A DNA stretch of 64,000 nucleotides from Tipula vernalis (lineage: Eukaryota; Arthropoda; Insecta; Diptera; Tipulidae), in contig OY282558.1 in assembly GCA_958295665.1 (NCBI GenBank), forward strand, positions 20,521,409 through 20,585,408, given 5' to 3'. The position numbers and the translations under genes were made by a program. The notes beneath the pieces were generated by a model, which did no database searches, was not told where the DNA came from, and saw only the letters and a program-made list of their open reading frames with translations. Below, one piece after another: positions 49,490 to 59,811 of the stretch. Within the stretch, counting starts at the first letter, position 1. Each line of letters opens with the position of its first letter.

Positions 49490-49900
49490 TTTTTAGTAGC
49501 ATTTGAAACCACTTGGAGTTATTGCAAATTTCGGTACATGATTGGGTCTATCAAGGAGTGGATAAGGCCGCAGTTATGTCTGGCCAATTTAACAAGGGCT
49601 CAAGCAAGATTTAAACAAATAATTCCAGATTTTTTATTATAAATTGCGTGTTTTTATAAGTTGCACTTAGGTGTCAGTAACGCTTGCCAAAGGTTACCGT
49701 TTTTAGTGGAGCAACTATCCCAAAACATTTTTAATTTTTTTTTGCCCTTAGTTCCCAACGTTGCCATGAATTAAAAGAATTTCAAGAATATTTTGCATTG
49801 AAACCACACACAATTTTGGGTCTTTCCCAAACAAGATGGCTTTCATTAGAAATGGTCTTTCTCAAACAAATATGTAATAGTAACGTTTTGAGAGGAATGA
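49490..49900 (+). pseudogene. Decayed hAT/ZBED-like transposase remnant
   Basis: Broken frames give VSNACQRLPFLVEQLSQNIF and, in the frame from about 49,780, KEFQEYFALKPH then ILGLSQTRWLSLEMVFLKQI. The TRWLSLE block followed by a Val-rich helix is typical of ZBED/SCAND3-like hAT-derived proteins. Stops and frameshifts interrupt it. The right side ends where the Tc1 element (49,945) is inserted; I do not see its continuation at 51,542. Confidence 0.55.
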
Positions 49901-49944
49901 TTAGAAAATGATTTTTTTAGGCATACAACAAAACCCTTCTTATA

Positions 49945-51539
49945 CACTTGGGTTCAATAAAATCGCACATTGCTCAATTTTCCACAAAAGTTCAAAAATA
50001 TCAAAAAAAGCCAATATTCAAAGTCTATTTCAATACCTATCCAGTGGTACCTTTTTTGTACTTGTACCATGCCAACAAAGTGATTTTTTGTCAAATGCAT
50101 ACAGCAGGCGTTCGAATTAAATTTTAAAAATAATTCAACAAGATCAATACAATAGCATGCCATGAAATATCTCGCTCGGAATTGTCATCATTCTTAGTCT
50201 CTATCTCTAAACGGTCCTCTATTAATTACGTCTTCAACCGGAGCAAAGAAATGGACACCACACCAGAGGAAGCCGCTCAAGTGGTTGCACTAATTGATGC
50301 GGGGCAGAACCAAAGTGAAGTGGCTCAACAACTAAATTTGAGCCGATTCTCCGTTCATCGAGTGTGGCAGAGATATCAAAAACTGGTGGCTTCAGACGGC
50401 GACAAGGATCTGGCCGACCTCGTGCTACAGCACAGCGTAATGACCGCTTTCTTGTAACAACTTCGTTGCGAAATCGTCCTATGAATGCGGTCCAACTGGG
50501 ACGGCGGCTCCAAGAAGTTCGTGAAGTCGAAGTCAGTCGGTGGACAACTAGAAGACAACTTCGAGAAGTTAATCTGACTGCACACAGACCAGCAAACGGG
50601 CCGAAATTGACCGCATCCCGCCGACGAGCCCGTCGTGAGTTCGCTCAAGAGCACTTAAATTGGAAAGAAGAAGAATGGAGTAGAGTCCTGTTCTCTGACG
50701 AGTGCAGGATGTGTTTATATGGCACCGATGGACGCGGAAGAGTATACAGAAGACAAGGAGAGCGATATGCACAATGTTTCATCCAAGAACGTGTCTCGTA
50801 TGGCGGTGGATCGTGCTTGTTCTGGGGAGGCATATCACTAGAGGCGAAGACAGATCTTGTATTCATCACCCGAGCCAATACTGGCGATCGGTCAAGAGGA
50901 ATGACTTCTCAACGGTACATTGAGGAAGTACTCGAGGGGTATGTCGTACCTTTTGCCGGGTTTATTGGTGAAAATTTTCTGTTCAGGCAGGATAATGCGA
51001 GCCCGCAAACGGCTGGTGTAGTATACCAGTACCTTCAAGAGGTGGATCTGCTTGTTATGGAGCGGCCAGCTCGAAGCCCGGACCTCAATCCCATCGAACA
51101 TATATGGGACGAGTTGAAAAGAAGGGTTCGAGCCAGAAATGTTGCTCCAACGAGTCTCCAGGAGGCGATATCTGAACGAATGGGAGGCGATATCTGAAGA
51201 TTTTGTGAAAACTTTGGTGAAATCAATGCTTCATCGAATGGAAGTTGTCATTCGGGTCAGAGAAGGATTAATAAAAATATTTTTTCTGATTTCCATGTTT
51301 TAATTCAATTTTTACTACTAATTTTCATGCTGACAAATTCACAAAAACGTATACCTCAGATGTTTACCCCCAAAAATCAGTTTGATGGCACGTATAAATA
51401 CAAAAAAGGTACCACTGGATAGGTATTGAAATAGACTTTGAATCTGCATTAAAAAAAATTAAACAAATATTGGATTTTTTTAATATTTTTGCACTTTTGT
51501 GGAAAATTGAGTAATGTGCGATTTTTTTGCACCCAAGTG
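49945..51539 (+). mobile_element. Tc1-like DNA transposon with long inverted repeats
   Basis: 1,595 bp. Inverted ends begin CACTTGGGT and extend about 125-150 bp (CCTATCCAGTGGTACC is in both arms); the right arm has about 20 extra bases. Flanked by TA (49,943-49,944; 51,540-51,541), the Tc1/mariner target. It encodes one DD34E transposase with two single-base frameshifts. Confidence 0.93.
50251..51303 (+). pseudogene. Tc1-like transposase, DD34E, two frameshifts
   Basis: Start ATG at 50,251 (MDTTPEEAAQVVALID). N-terminal paired-type helix-turn-helix (LNLSRFSVHRVWQRYQ) is followed by the GRPR-type hook SGRPRAT. The frame shifts by one base in an A-run near 50,383. The catalytic domain has FSDECR (first Asp), RQDNASPQTA (second Asp) and SPDLNPIEHIWDELKRR (Glu), all intact. 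A second shift near 51,175 sends the C-terminus to a premature stop at 51,197; the other frame carries the expected tail (DFVKTLVKSM) to about 51,303. Only these two indels separate it from a full frame, so it is recently dead, or one may be a sequencing error. Confidence 0.92.
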
Positions 51540-51541
51540 TA

Positions 51542-52741
51542 TACGGAAATCATAAACATTTTTTTTTCAAAAATAAATTACTTGTAAATTTAGAACATGC
51601 ATTCTATTACATTTTAATATGCATTGTAGATACATACGAGTACATATCGGTTACTGGATTCATTCCAAACATGTTTAATTCGATTATAACATAAACATGA
51701 AAATCGTTCAACTTAAACTTGAATTTTAAGACAAATTTTGTTTCCTAGTAAATGTACAAAGGTTGATTTCAAACCCATTAGAATAAATAATCTTTTATCC
51801 GGTATGGTATGTCTAAGACAAACAAACCTCAATTTTGTCTAAATATATTTCATATTTTTAGAAGATGTCACATGAATAAATTATGTTTTCGGGAATATAA
51901 CGTCCTTCTTTTTTTTATTTTAATATTCCACGAATTTTCCACCTAAATTTAGTCGAGGATCCATTTAAAATTTGTTACTTTGACAGTAAATTGTAACTTA
52001 AATTAGATTATTGGTGCGGTAAAATATGTATGTATACGTTTTGTTCAATGGACCTATAAACCAATTTATAAATAGCCGGCAGATTGATGACATAACATTT
52101 GTTTAAAAAAAAAAATAAAAAAAAATGAAAACCAAACTGAACCAATAAAATTATTCAACTCAATGGATGAAAATAAATGATTTCACATTAATAACTATGA
52201 AACGGTATCTGTATTGATACGTAATATGTACAAACAGATTTGTTATTCTAAAACATTTTTATTTAGACATATAGATTTCACGTACCTATGGGATGTATAT
52301 AAATTTTAATGTAATTTTGTGGCTGTTAAATCCCATATCATAAACCGAATAGATTAAATCGTGCTTTGTATTGAATATATCGAAAATTATATCATAATCT
52401 ATACCTACCACGTACAAATTTGATTACAAGCAGAAGGATATGCTCTGTTACAGTTGTAATTGCCATTTGAAGATTTCAATGTTTATTTCATCAGCTGTCA
52501 GTTTATTAAATTGATTACAACGATTTATACTAAATCGAACGCGACTTCCAGGTATTAATTGATCATATTGTGTCTAATGTAAAAGTATTTAGTAAAAATC
52601 AAGCGGTTCCAGTCTGATCACACAAATTGGCGATAGACTATTGCTCGAAGAAAACTGCAATAACAGTTCTCACAGAGAAATCGAGTTAAAATTTGTTAAT
52701 TTACCGTTTATTTATTTGCGGGACAATTCAATGAGTGTTCA
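51542..52741. other. Non-coding stretch
   Basis: AT-rich; no element end or gene recognised. Confidence 0.5.
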
Positions 52742-53245
52742 ATGTTTCTTCTAGTTCTTGAAAAAGGCTTCATTTACTTTTCGATAACCAAGCATTATTT
52801 TAGCAAGAAAAGGAAATTTGTGAGCTTTTTTGTCATCTTGTATTTTTATAGACCTATACCAACCCATTTTACTTATTCGAGCCGAATTCAAGGTAAGTAT
52901 TTAATTAAAAATTTAAGAAGTTCGAAGATATGTGGTCACCACTTACCAAATTTACGTCGATCAATTGCAGATATCACACGACTCGTTAATCAAATTTGTG
53001 ATAAAAAAACATCAGAGCCAAATTCCTGGATACGTGGTGAGACCTATATCAATGGAAATGTTTGGTTTGAGATAAATTTGACACCAAATGGATTTCATTA
53101 TCAGGAAATTGGCATTCCTTTAGTTAGTATCGTTAAGAATGTTCTGATGTACCAATATGCTTCTGTTCAAGTAATTTATCATGATTTTCAACATTTTCCA
53201 ATCGATTGTGTTCTCTATGCTGGGGTGTATTTAATTTTCAATTAA
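52742..53245 (+). CDS. Unrecognised open frame, possible exon(s)
   Basis: A 167-codon frame, longer than expected by chance in such AT-rich DNA but without any family I recognise. The first ~45 residues are hydrophobic/aromatic; the rest is mixed polar (WIRGETYINGNVWFEI). A consensus donor AAG|GTAAGTAT at about 52,892 and an acceptor-like TTTTTATAG near 52,850 lie within it, so the real structure could be a small exon followed by an intron instead of one frame. No neighbouring gene supports it. It could be chance. Confidence 0.2.
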   Translation: MFLLVLEKGFIYFSITKHYFSKKRKFVSFFVILYFYRPIPTHFTYSSRIQGKYLIKNLRSSKICGHHLPNLRRSIADITRLVNQICDKKTSEPNSWIRGETYINGNVWFEINLTPNGFHYQEIGIPLVSIVKNVLMYQYASVQVIYHDFQHFPIDCVLYAGVYLIFN

Positions 53246-54618
53246 GTTATGCGAGAAAATTGAGATTTTTTTGTTGAAAGCTTTTTCGGTTCTCATGTAC
53301 AAAACTTCCTTCATACAATAAAAACTCGATTAAATCATATTACAAATCTTAGACAAAGATCTATCTACTGTATCGTACCTAAACGTGTAAAACGATGAAG
53401 GGGATTCATTTTCAATTATGCACTTCAACAAATTGTTTATTGAATTTTTATTTAACACTTTACAGATTTACGAAATAAATTGGAAAGTCGGTTATATGAT
53501 TAAATATTCTGTGACACACGGCACGACGAGTATTTTTTTCATTTAACTTTTCATAACACTTCAGGGTACGTCTACACAAAGACCGAAAACAAAAAACGAA
53601 AATTTGTATTTTGTTTTACAGTGAAAAGCTTCGTGTTTTTTCTTTCCAATTATGTAATAAGGAAAGTATTTTACATTTGTCGTTTTTAGGCCACATACAA
53701 AATTTTGGTGCAAAAACGCAATCGTTACAGAGGATAACTACTTAATCCAATATAAGCAGCGAGCTCCCTTAAAATTGGTAAAATTTGATAATTTTAGACG
53801 CGTTCATCGAGTAATTGTAAAGTCATGTGCTATGTCTTATCAGAATTTGTTTATAGAACTGTTGTAAAATCAACAACAATATGCAAAAACGTTAAAAACA
53901 ACCTCGACGTGAAGAGAATTTACGAATTTGTTTATGTTTTATTTTGTCATCCGTTTAAATTATTTACTTGTTATACATCAAAAAGCTTTTTTAATTAAAC
54001 AATTTCAATTTTGGTTTAATTTGATAGCAGCTAAATAAACGTCAGTGAATTACTCGTTGACTTTCAGACACAATTGAGTAAAAGTTCCATAATTGGTTTG
54101 GTATGATCATAAACGAACCATATAAAGACATACAAATCCATGGTGTAATATAGTAAAAGTTGAATAAAATTATTTGTTATTGTAAAATTGTTTATTGATA
54201 CCCACTGATTGTATTAGTTAGTATCTATAACATTTTATTCTTTTTGCTTCACTCAAGCAAAACCAAAAGAAAATGAATATGTATATATTAAACTCGTATA
54301 CGCTATACAGTAAACATAGTCTAGTTTCAGAGAAAATAATATTTATTGTACTGTATCAAAACCTTATATGAATGAAAGTGTTGGTTTCAACTGTATGTAA
54401 ATTTTAATTACATATACATTTACTCTTTCGTCGGTTTGTATTGGTATGAATATGAATTTTTAAGACGAATTTTAATTAATTGAAGAAAATCCAGAAATGA
54501 ATTGCATCGCTTATGCTTTTAAAATTCCCAATTTTGTTTGTGAAATAATTTTTTTTGTAGACCATTTACAATGTTTTCTGATTAAAACTAAAATCATGAA
54601 ATCTATGATCGTATTGTG
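53246..54618. other. Non-coding stretch
   Basis: AT-rich. It may include the undetected 3' end of the P-element remnant toward 54,600, but no terminal repeat was identified. Confidence 0.45.
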
Positions 54619-54626
54619 ATGGTCAT

Positions 54627-54716
54627 TAGTGATGTGCTAAATCGATCTTTTTCGTTCTGTTTTGTTTATTTCCTCATATGTATTTTAAAAAAAAAGATTG
54701 ATTTAGCCCTTCACTA
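54627..54716. mobile_element. 90-bp hAT-type MITE with 8-bp target duplication
   Basis: Inverted ends TAGTGATGTGCTAAATC and, inverted, TAGTGAAGGGCTAAATC. Flanked by exact 8-bp repeats ATGGTCAT at 54,619-54,626 and 54,717-54,724. The TAGTGAT start resembles the left end of the hAT element at 28,483. It lies at the C-terminal end of the P-element coding remnant. Confidence 0.9.
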
Positions 54717-54724
54717 ATGGTCAT

Positions 54725-57400
54725 AACATTGGTTATTAGGATTCAAAAAATCAATAAATTCCGGTTGTAGTCTAATGATTTCTTTACATTGGTATGTTAA
54801 ATATTCTTTAATATTTGGTAAATGGGGACTTTTACCAAATATTTTGTGGAATATTTCGGAACAATATATGGATAACTTAAAATATACTTCAGATAGAGCT
54901 TGCAAGCTTCCAAAATCTGTATTCTGAGTATAATTTTTAAAGTCTCGTTTTTCAGAGTAATTGTTTTTTCTTGTTTAGTAAGAAGTTTTTTGCAAATTTC
55001 GCATTTTATATTTTTATTGCACTTGAAAAAAACGTAGCCAATAAAATAATTCAATGATGCATCATCTATTCCATTTCGTTCATTAATTTCAATTTCTGTA
55101 TCTTGTTTTGCAAATGCATTATTTGGGTAGTCTTTCTGGTCATCAATTTGATTTAGGCTGCTTATCATTTCTTCATCATCATACTCGCAGTTGGATGGAT
55201 TAGTATTTTTTAAGAATTTTATACGCATAATTTGTGCTACAATCCTACTAAATTCTAATACAGATGGATTTTTGCAATGTCCACCCTTTCCTCTAACAAT
55301 AGAAAATGTATTTTCCAGTGGATCTTGATTCAACCTACTTGTAATGACATATTCGATACTAGGTGTTTCTTTAAATAAACTATTGGATAATTGAAGAATG
55401 CCGTTAATAGTTATCAAAAGCCCTTTAAAACAATAGTTGATTGTAGTGTTTTTAGATTTCAGCTGTTCAATGTAGGTTTTCATAATTACTAAATTATCGA
55501 CAATGTGATTACCAGGTTTTAGGACACTTCTATTATTATTTCTAAAATATAATGTGTTAATATTTAGGTAGTCAAATAATCTGTCCATTTTCTCAAAATA
55601 ATTTGCTGTTGCAAGCGTGATGGCTGGTCTCCACTTGTATATTTTTCTCTTGACAAAAAATAAATGACAAACGGCTCGTGACATTTTTTGTACAACTACT
55701 AACATAAAGAATATAACTAATTTCTCTCTTTGAGAATAAGAAAAAAATTTGAATTTGGTTCGTTTTTCGAATAATACAATTTTTGGAAAATTGCTTTTGT
55801 ATTCCACAATTTATTATTTATGTTTTATTATAATAACATAAGTTTTATTACATTTTCACCTAAAATTTATTAAAAAGCTAAAATTTTGCCAAAAAACATC
55901 AAAATTTCATTTTATTTGTCAAAAAATTCAACATAAAATGACATTAAATTGAGCATAAAATACAATTTATGCTCAAATAGCACAACGTCACGACAAAAAT
56001 ATTGAATATTCTGATCTTTTCCTCCCTTGACAAAATTTCAATGCGCATGCTCAAATCAATTTTTGTGTATGTATTTTTGAAAATGTACTAAAAATTGTCA
56101 CGAGGAAAAAATGGACTAGATTTTTTTTTTGTCAAGAGAAAAATACGAAAGTGGAGACCAGCCATCAAGCTACTATTTTTATTGGAAAATTTATCCAGCT
56201 CATGCATTGTTCTTTTACCCGCAACATCAGTCCTACTGAAAACCTGAGTTGCCAAAGCAACTCTCATTTTTTCAAATGTATTAGGGTACATGACGGTATG
56301 TAATTTTGGGACATAATTTAGTTGCATTATTTTTTTCTACTTCATACAATTCTTTAATAACACCCCAGCTAACCGGACCATCAGGCGTATCAATGTCTGA
56401 TTTTATTAAATTATTTCTGACCGATTTAAATAAATGTAGCGTATCAAATAGAGCAAATATTTTTGTTTCTTTATCCTTTAAATAAAAATATGGTTTTTCT
56501 ACTAATACTCCCATAATTATGTATGCGTTTCTGTTATTTGAACCTTGGTCACAAACCGTGGCTACATTACGAAATCCGATGTCGTTTAGAAAAGTAACGT
56601 TATCCTCAATTAATTCAACTAACTCTTTGCCAGTTAATCCTTTTGCAAACGAGTAGTAACTAGAAATATATTTATATTGACAAAAAAGGCCTCTAATCAT
56701 GAAAACTAAAATATATTTGGCAAGTTCAGGTTCTCTCATTTTACCATTGTCCGCATAACCTTGAACAATACCTTTTCGCCGTCATATTCTAGTTCTCTAT
56801 GGGTATGCATGTCATCAAATAACAAGATCATGTTTCGGTTCTCCATTGTTAAAACATTTGCTTTCTTTTTTAAATTTTCTAAAATATTTATATTTCTTCT
56901 CGGAGATTGATTTTTAACGGGCATCCAGTTCAAAATTGATGTTTTAGAAGGCAGATTAAATTCTAAACTATTACGCAAAAATCGGTAACAAGCTGGAGAT
57001 ATAAAATATATATTTTGAGCGATTTGCCGCTGATTCTCAGGATATTTTAATGTTTTCGAATATCTCAACAACAACATTTTTGAAAATTCTTTAGCATTTG
57101 CACTTATATTTATTTTATTAATTTCACTATTAACTAATTTTCTCGATTCAATCTTAGTTCTTGGTAACAGTTTTCCTTTATTTCTTCTTTTAAGATTTCA
57201 TATACTGCTTTTGATTTTCTGACACTTATTTTTTAAAAGATCGTACCTTTTTTTTATGAAGCAATATTTTCGTTTATAAAAATTACAATTTTGTATATTT
57301 TTAATACAATGACTACAATATTCATTATAATTTGATTGAAGATTTTTCTTGAACCTCTGACGATTGAATGTTTTCAAAATCAAAAATTGTCATTTCAGAT
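54725..57400 (-). pseudogene. P-element-type transposase remnant
   Basis: Blocks in minus-strand order: KEFSKMLLLRYSKTLKYPENQRQIAQNIYF and ACYRFLRNSLEFNLPS (57,110-56,900); ILLFDDMHTHREL (56,850-56,800); LAKYILVFM...ISSYYSFAKGLTGKEL (56,739-56,600); ATVCDQGSNNRNAYIIMG (56,590-56,500); FALFDTLHLFKSVRNN; FEKMRVALATQVFS; then after a nested MITE, ATANYFEKMDRLFDYLN and SRLNQDPLENTFSIVRGKGG (55,600-55,270). These are hallmarks of P-element/THAP9 transposases. I do not find a THAP zinc finger at the N-terminus (57,200-57,400 is only a Cys/Lys-rich piece). Frameshifts near 57,195, 56,737 and 56,300 plus the insertion inactivate it. Terminal repeats were not found. Confidence 0.88.
55620..56165. mobile_element. 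546-bp MITE inserted in the P-element remnant
   Basis: Inverted ends of about 38 bp: ATGGCTGGTCTCCACTT... with ...TTTTTCTCTTGAC, mirrored at the right. CAAGC flanks both sides (55,612-55,616 and 56,166-56,170), and removing the element rejoins the P-element coding sequence in register. The centre has a palindrome TTGAGCATAAA...TTTATGCTCAA. Confidence 0.85.
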
Positions 57401-58045
57401 TGCTGAGTGTCCGTACGTTCGTACGTCCGAATATTATCATATCTAGATGGACGTTCAATTTCGCTGGTATATAACGGGGGCTATAGCTATAATCGATCAA
57501 GTTTAATTGAGGTACGGCATTCTTTTTTAATTTTCGCTTGCCTTAATCGCTCTCGTTAAAATTAATTTCGCACCTTAATTAATTTTTTTTCAAAATATTT
57601 AGGTAGAATCGAGATTTTTTCAACCCAGACTTTAAATAGTTCCAATCCATTTTTTCGGAAAATTGAAGAAGCTCCTTTCGGGATGAGTTCTTCCGTTAGC
57701 GTTGCAATTACTAACAGAACATGGAACATCACATGGTAATTGATTTATTCGGTTGATATAATCCATAATAAAAATAAAATATTTAGAACTTTAATAAATT
57801 TTGGCCCAAACAAGACTAGAATCGTTATTAAAGAAAAGCCAAGAGAAAGCCGAGGTCTGTGATAATTAAAAATATTCTATTAAAAGAAGAAGAATGTCCG
57901 GAGCAAAGCGAAGGTCAATAGTTTTAAAAAAAACTGTTTTATGTAGCAAATAAAATAATATAATGAAAATCACAACAACACACAATCGATATGAACACCA
58001 CAAAGTCTCAAAATGTATTAAAACAAAATGTGAAAAATTTATTTA
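57401..58045. other. Non-coding stretch
   Basis: AT-rich with a CGTACGTTCGTACG palindrome near 57,412-57,425; it may contain the lost 5' end of the P element. No gene recognised. Confidence 0.45.
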
Positions 58046-59329
58046 CAGTGGTGGACATATTTATAAAATAGGTCGAATTTTTAAGTTTTTTGTTCACTAG
58101 AATAATATTTAAAACGAGATTGAGTTTTTAATGACTTTTCTAATATTAGAAAAAAAAACTTTAACTTAAAATCTTTATTTCTTGTTATAATGCCGTTTAA
58201 TTAAAAAAAATCGAATTTATGATGGACATAATTATAAAATAATCTAAAATAATATGAAAGATTAAGTTAAAATTGCAAAAATTTTCAAAGTTAATATTTA
58301 TTATTTCCTCTACGGTTCTTAATTACTTCAAAAATGCGTGATAACATTGAATTAGCTAATGATTGAAGTGCTTTAATGTTAATTCCACGCCACGAATCGC
58401 GACTTCCCTCTGATAATTGTTTCGTGTTAGAAAATTGTCTACAAATGGTATACACGTCACGTGCCAGAACCTCCCATAGATTTTAAATCGGGTTTGGAAC
58501 CCCCCAAAGCTTTTCTATGGGGGTGAAAATGCTGGCCATCCTAATAAGTTAATGCCACATTATTCAAACCATTGTTTTATAAGCCGTGAAACGTGGATCA
58601 AAGCTTCATCAGATTCTTCATCATCCCGTCATGGGGAGAAACCATTCTGGTATTTATGAAAGCTATCGGAAGTGAACCACTAAAACTAAACGAGCACCAA
58701 ATCATTGTTGTGGCACCAGCAAAATGACGTGAAATGTACTTTTCTGGCTCCTTTCTGAGATAGCGCCAATAATATTGGCAGCCATCTGGGCCGTCAAAGT
58801 CAAATTTTTTCTCATCAGAAAAAACAAAATTTTTCCACTTATTACCAAAGTCCATTTATTTTTGCAAAAGCTAATCATACTTTCTTATGTTGCTCAGTTC
58901 ACTTAGGTTTCTGAGCTTTTTTCGTCCATTTTACGTTTGCGTTACTTGATAAAACTCTTCGTTACGTGTCTTGCGGTAATGGAGAAATTTAAAACGTGAT
59001 TCTAACCAATGAAATTGTTAATTGATTTTATTTTATTTGTATTTTTTAGGATATTAGAAGGCTTATCTGATCAAATTGTAGGCACTTAAATTCACTTTAC
59101 CTAAAAAAATCACATTATCTTATAAATATGTCCGCCAAAATTGGAGTATAAAATAAGTATGGCACCAGTATTTTTACAGTTAAACAGTGAAACACGTTAT
59201 GGCTTAATTTTTATAAAGTATGTATGTGAAACAAACTTAAACTTTTTAAAAAAATTTCTAGTCTTGCTTCCTGTATTCGAAAATGTTGTGAAATAATTAT
59301 AGCTATTTTATAAATATATCCAGCACTGT
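58046..59329 (-). mobile_element. Tc1-like element with doubled inverted repeats
   Basis: Ends CAGTGGTGGACATATTTATA and, inverted, CAGTGCTGGATATATTTATA; TA flanks at 58,044-58,045 and 59,330-59,331. Second, internal copies of the motif occur near 58,218 (GATGGACATAATTATAAAAT) and inverted near 59,120 (TATAAATATGTCCGCCA), an IR/DR arrangement as in Tc3-like and Sleeping Beauty-type elements. Confidence 0.88.
58305..58990 (-). pseudogene. Tc1-like transposase remnant
   Basis: From the right: KKAQKPK and LAFAKI (DNA-binding/linker region), VFSDEKKFDFDGPDGCQYYW (first catalytic Asp) in the open piece 58,855-58,598, then a deletion of roughly 30 residues, a block ALIHVSRLIKQWFE with an SDEA in place of the usual QDNA, WPAFSP, a short local duplication around 58,500-58,535, and NPI-stop-NLWEVLARDVY. 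The TAA occupies the position of the catalytic Glu. The C-terminus runs to about 58,305. Clearly dead. Confidence 0.85.
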
Positions 59330-59594
59330 ATACTTACTAACGCAAACAAAAAACATTTCATTTCAATCATTTAAATGTCCAAGAAATTTCCAAATTATAG
59401 ATAACTTGTTAGGTTAAGATATTGTAGTTATTACAAATTAAATTCCCTGAAAATAACATTTTTCAAGATCAATATCGTAATACCTGTAAAAGTTTAAATC
59501 TATTTTTATTATTATGCATATTTTCATATTATGTATCAATAATGTATGTATGCTTATGTGTTGCTTTTCATAGAATGAAACATGGAAATATACA

Positions 59595-59808
59595 TACTAA
59601 AGATACATGTTAAACCGAAAGTGGTCTGACTGAAAACGTCCGAGATAAATTCAACATGTACACGGCGGCTTGACTGAAAGCAAAGATTATTAACAAGAAG
59701 ATCTTCTTGTTAATAATCTTTGCTTTCAGTCAAGCCGCCGTTTTAATGTTGAATTTATCTCGGACATTTTCAGTCAGACCACTTTCGGTTTAACATGTAT
59801 CTTTAGTA
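59595..59808. repeat. 214-bp near-perfect palindrome without loop
   Basis: Two 107-bp arms meet at AGA|TCT (59,701/59,702). Arms differ at about four positions, clustered near CATGTACAC versus its mirror. ACA flanks both sides (59,592-59,594 and 59,809-59,811). No coding sequence. Confidence 0.93.
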
Positions 59809-59811
59809 ACA

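Noticed and set aside
50376..51226. Several minus-strand frames in the Tc1 element
   Set aside because: Antisense shadows of the plus-strand transposase.
55951..55979. Small palindrome as a separate regulatory site
   Set aside because: It is the centre of the 55,620-56,165 MITE.
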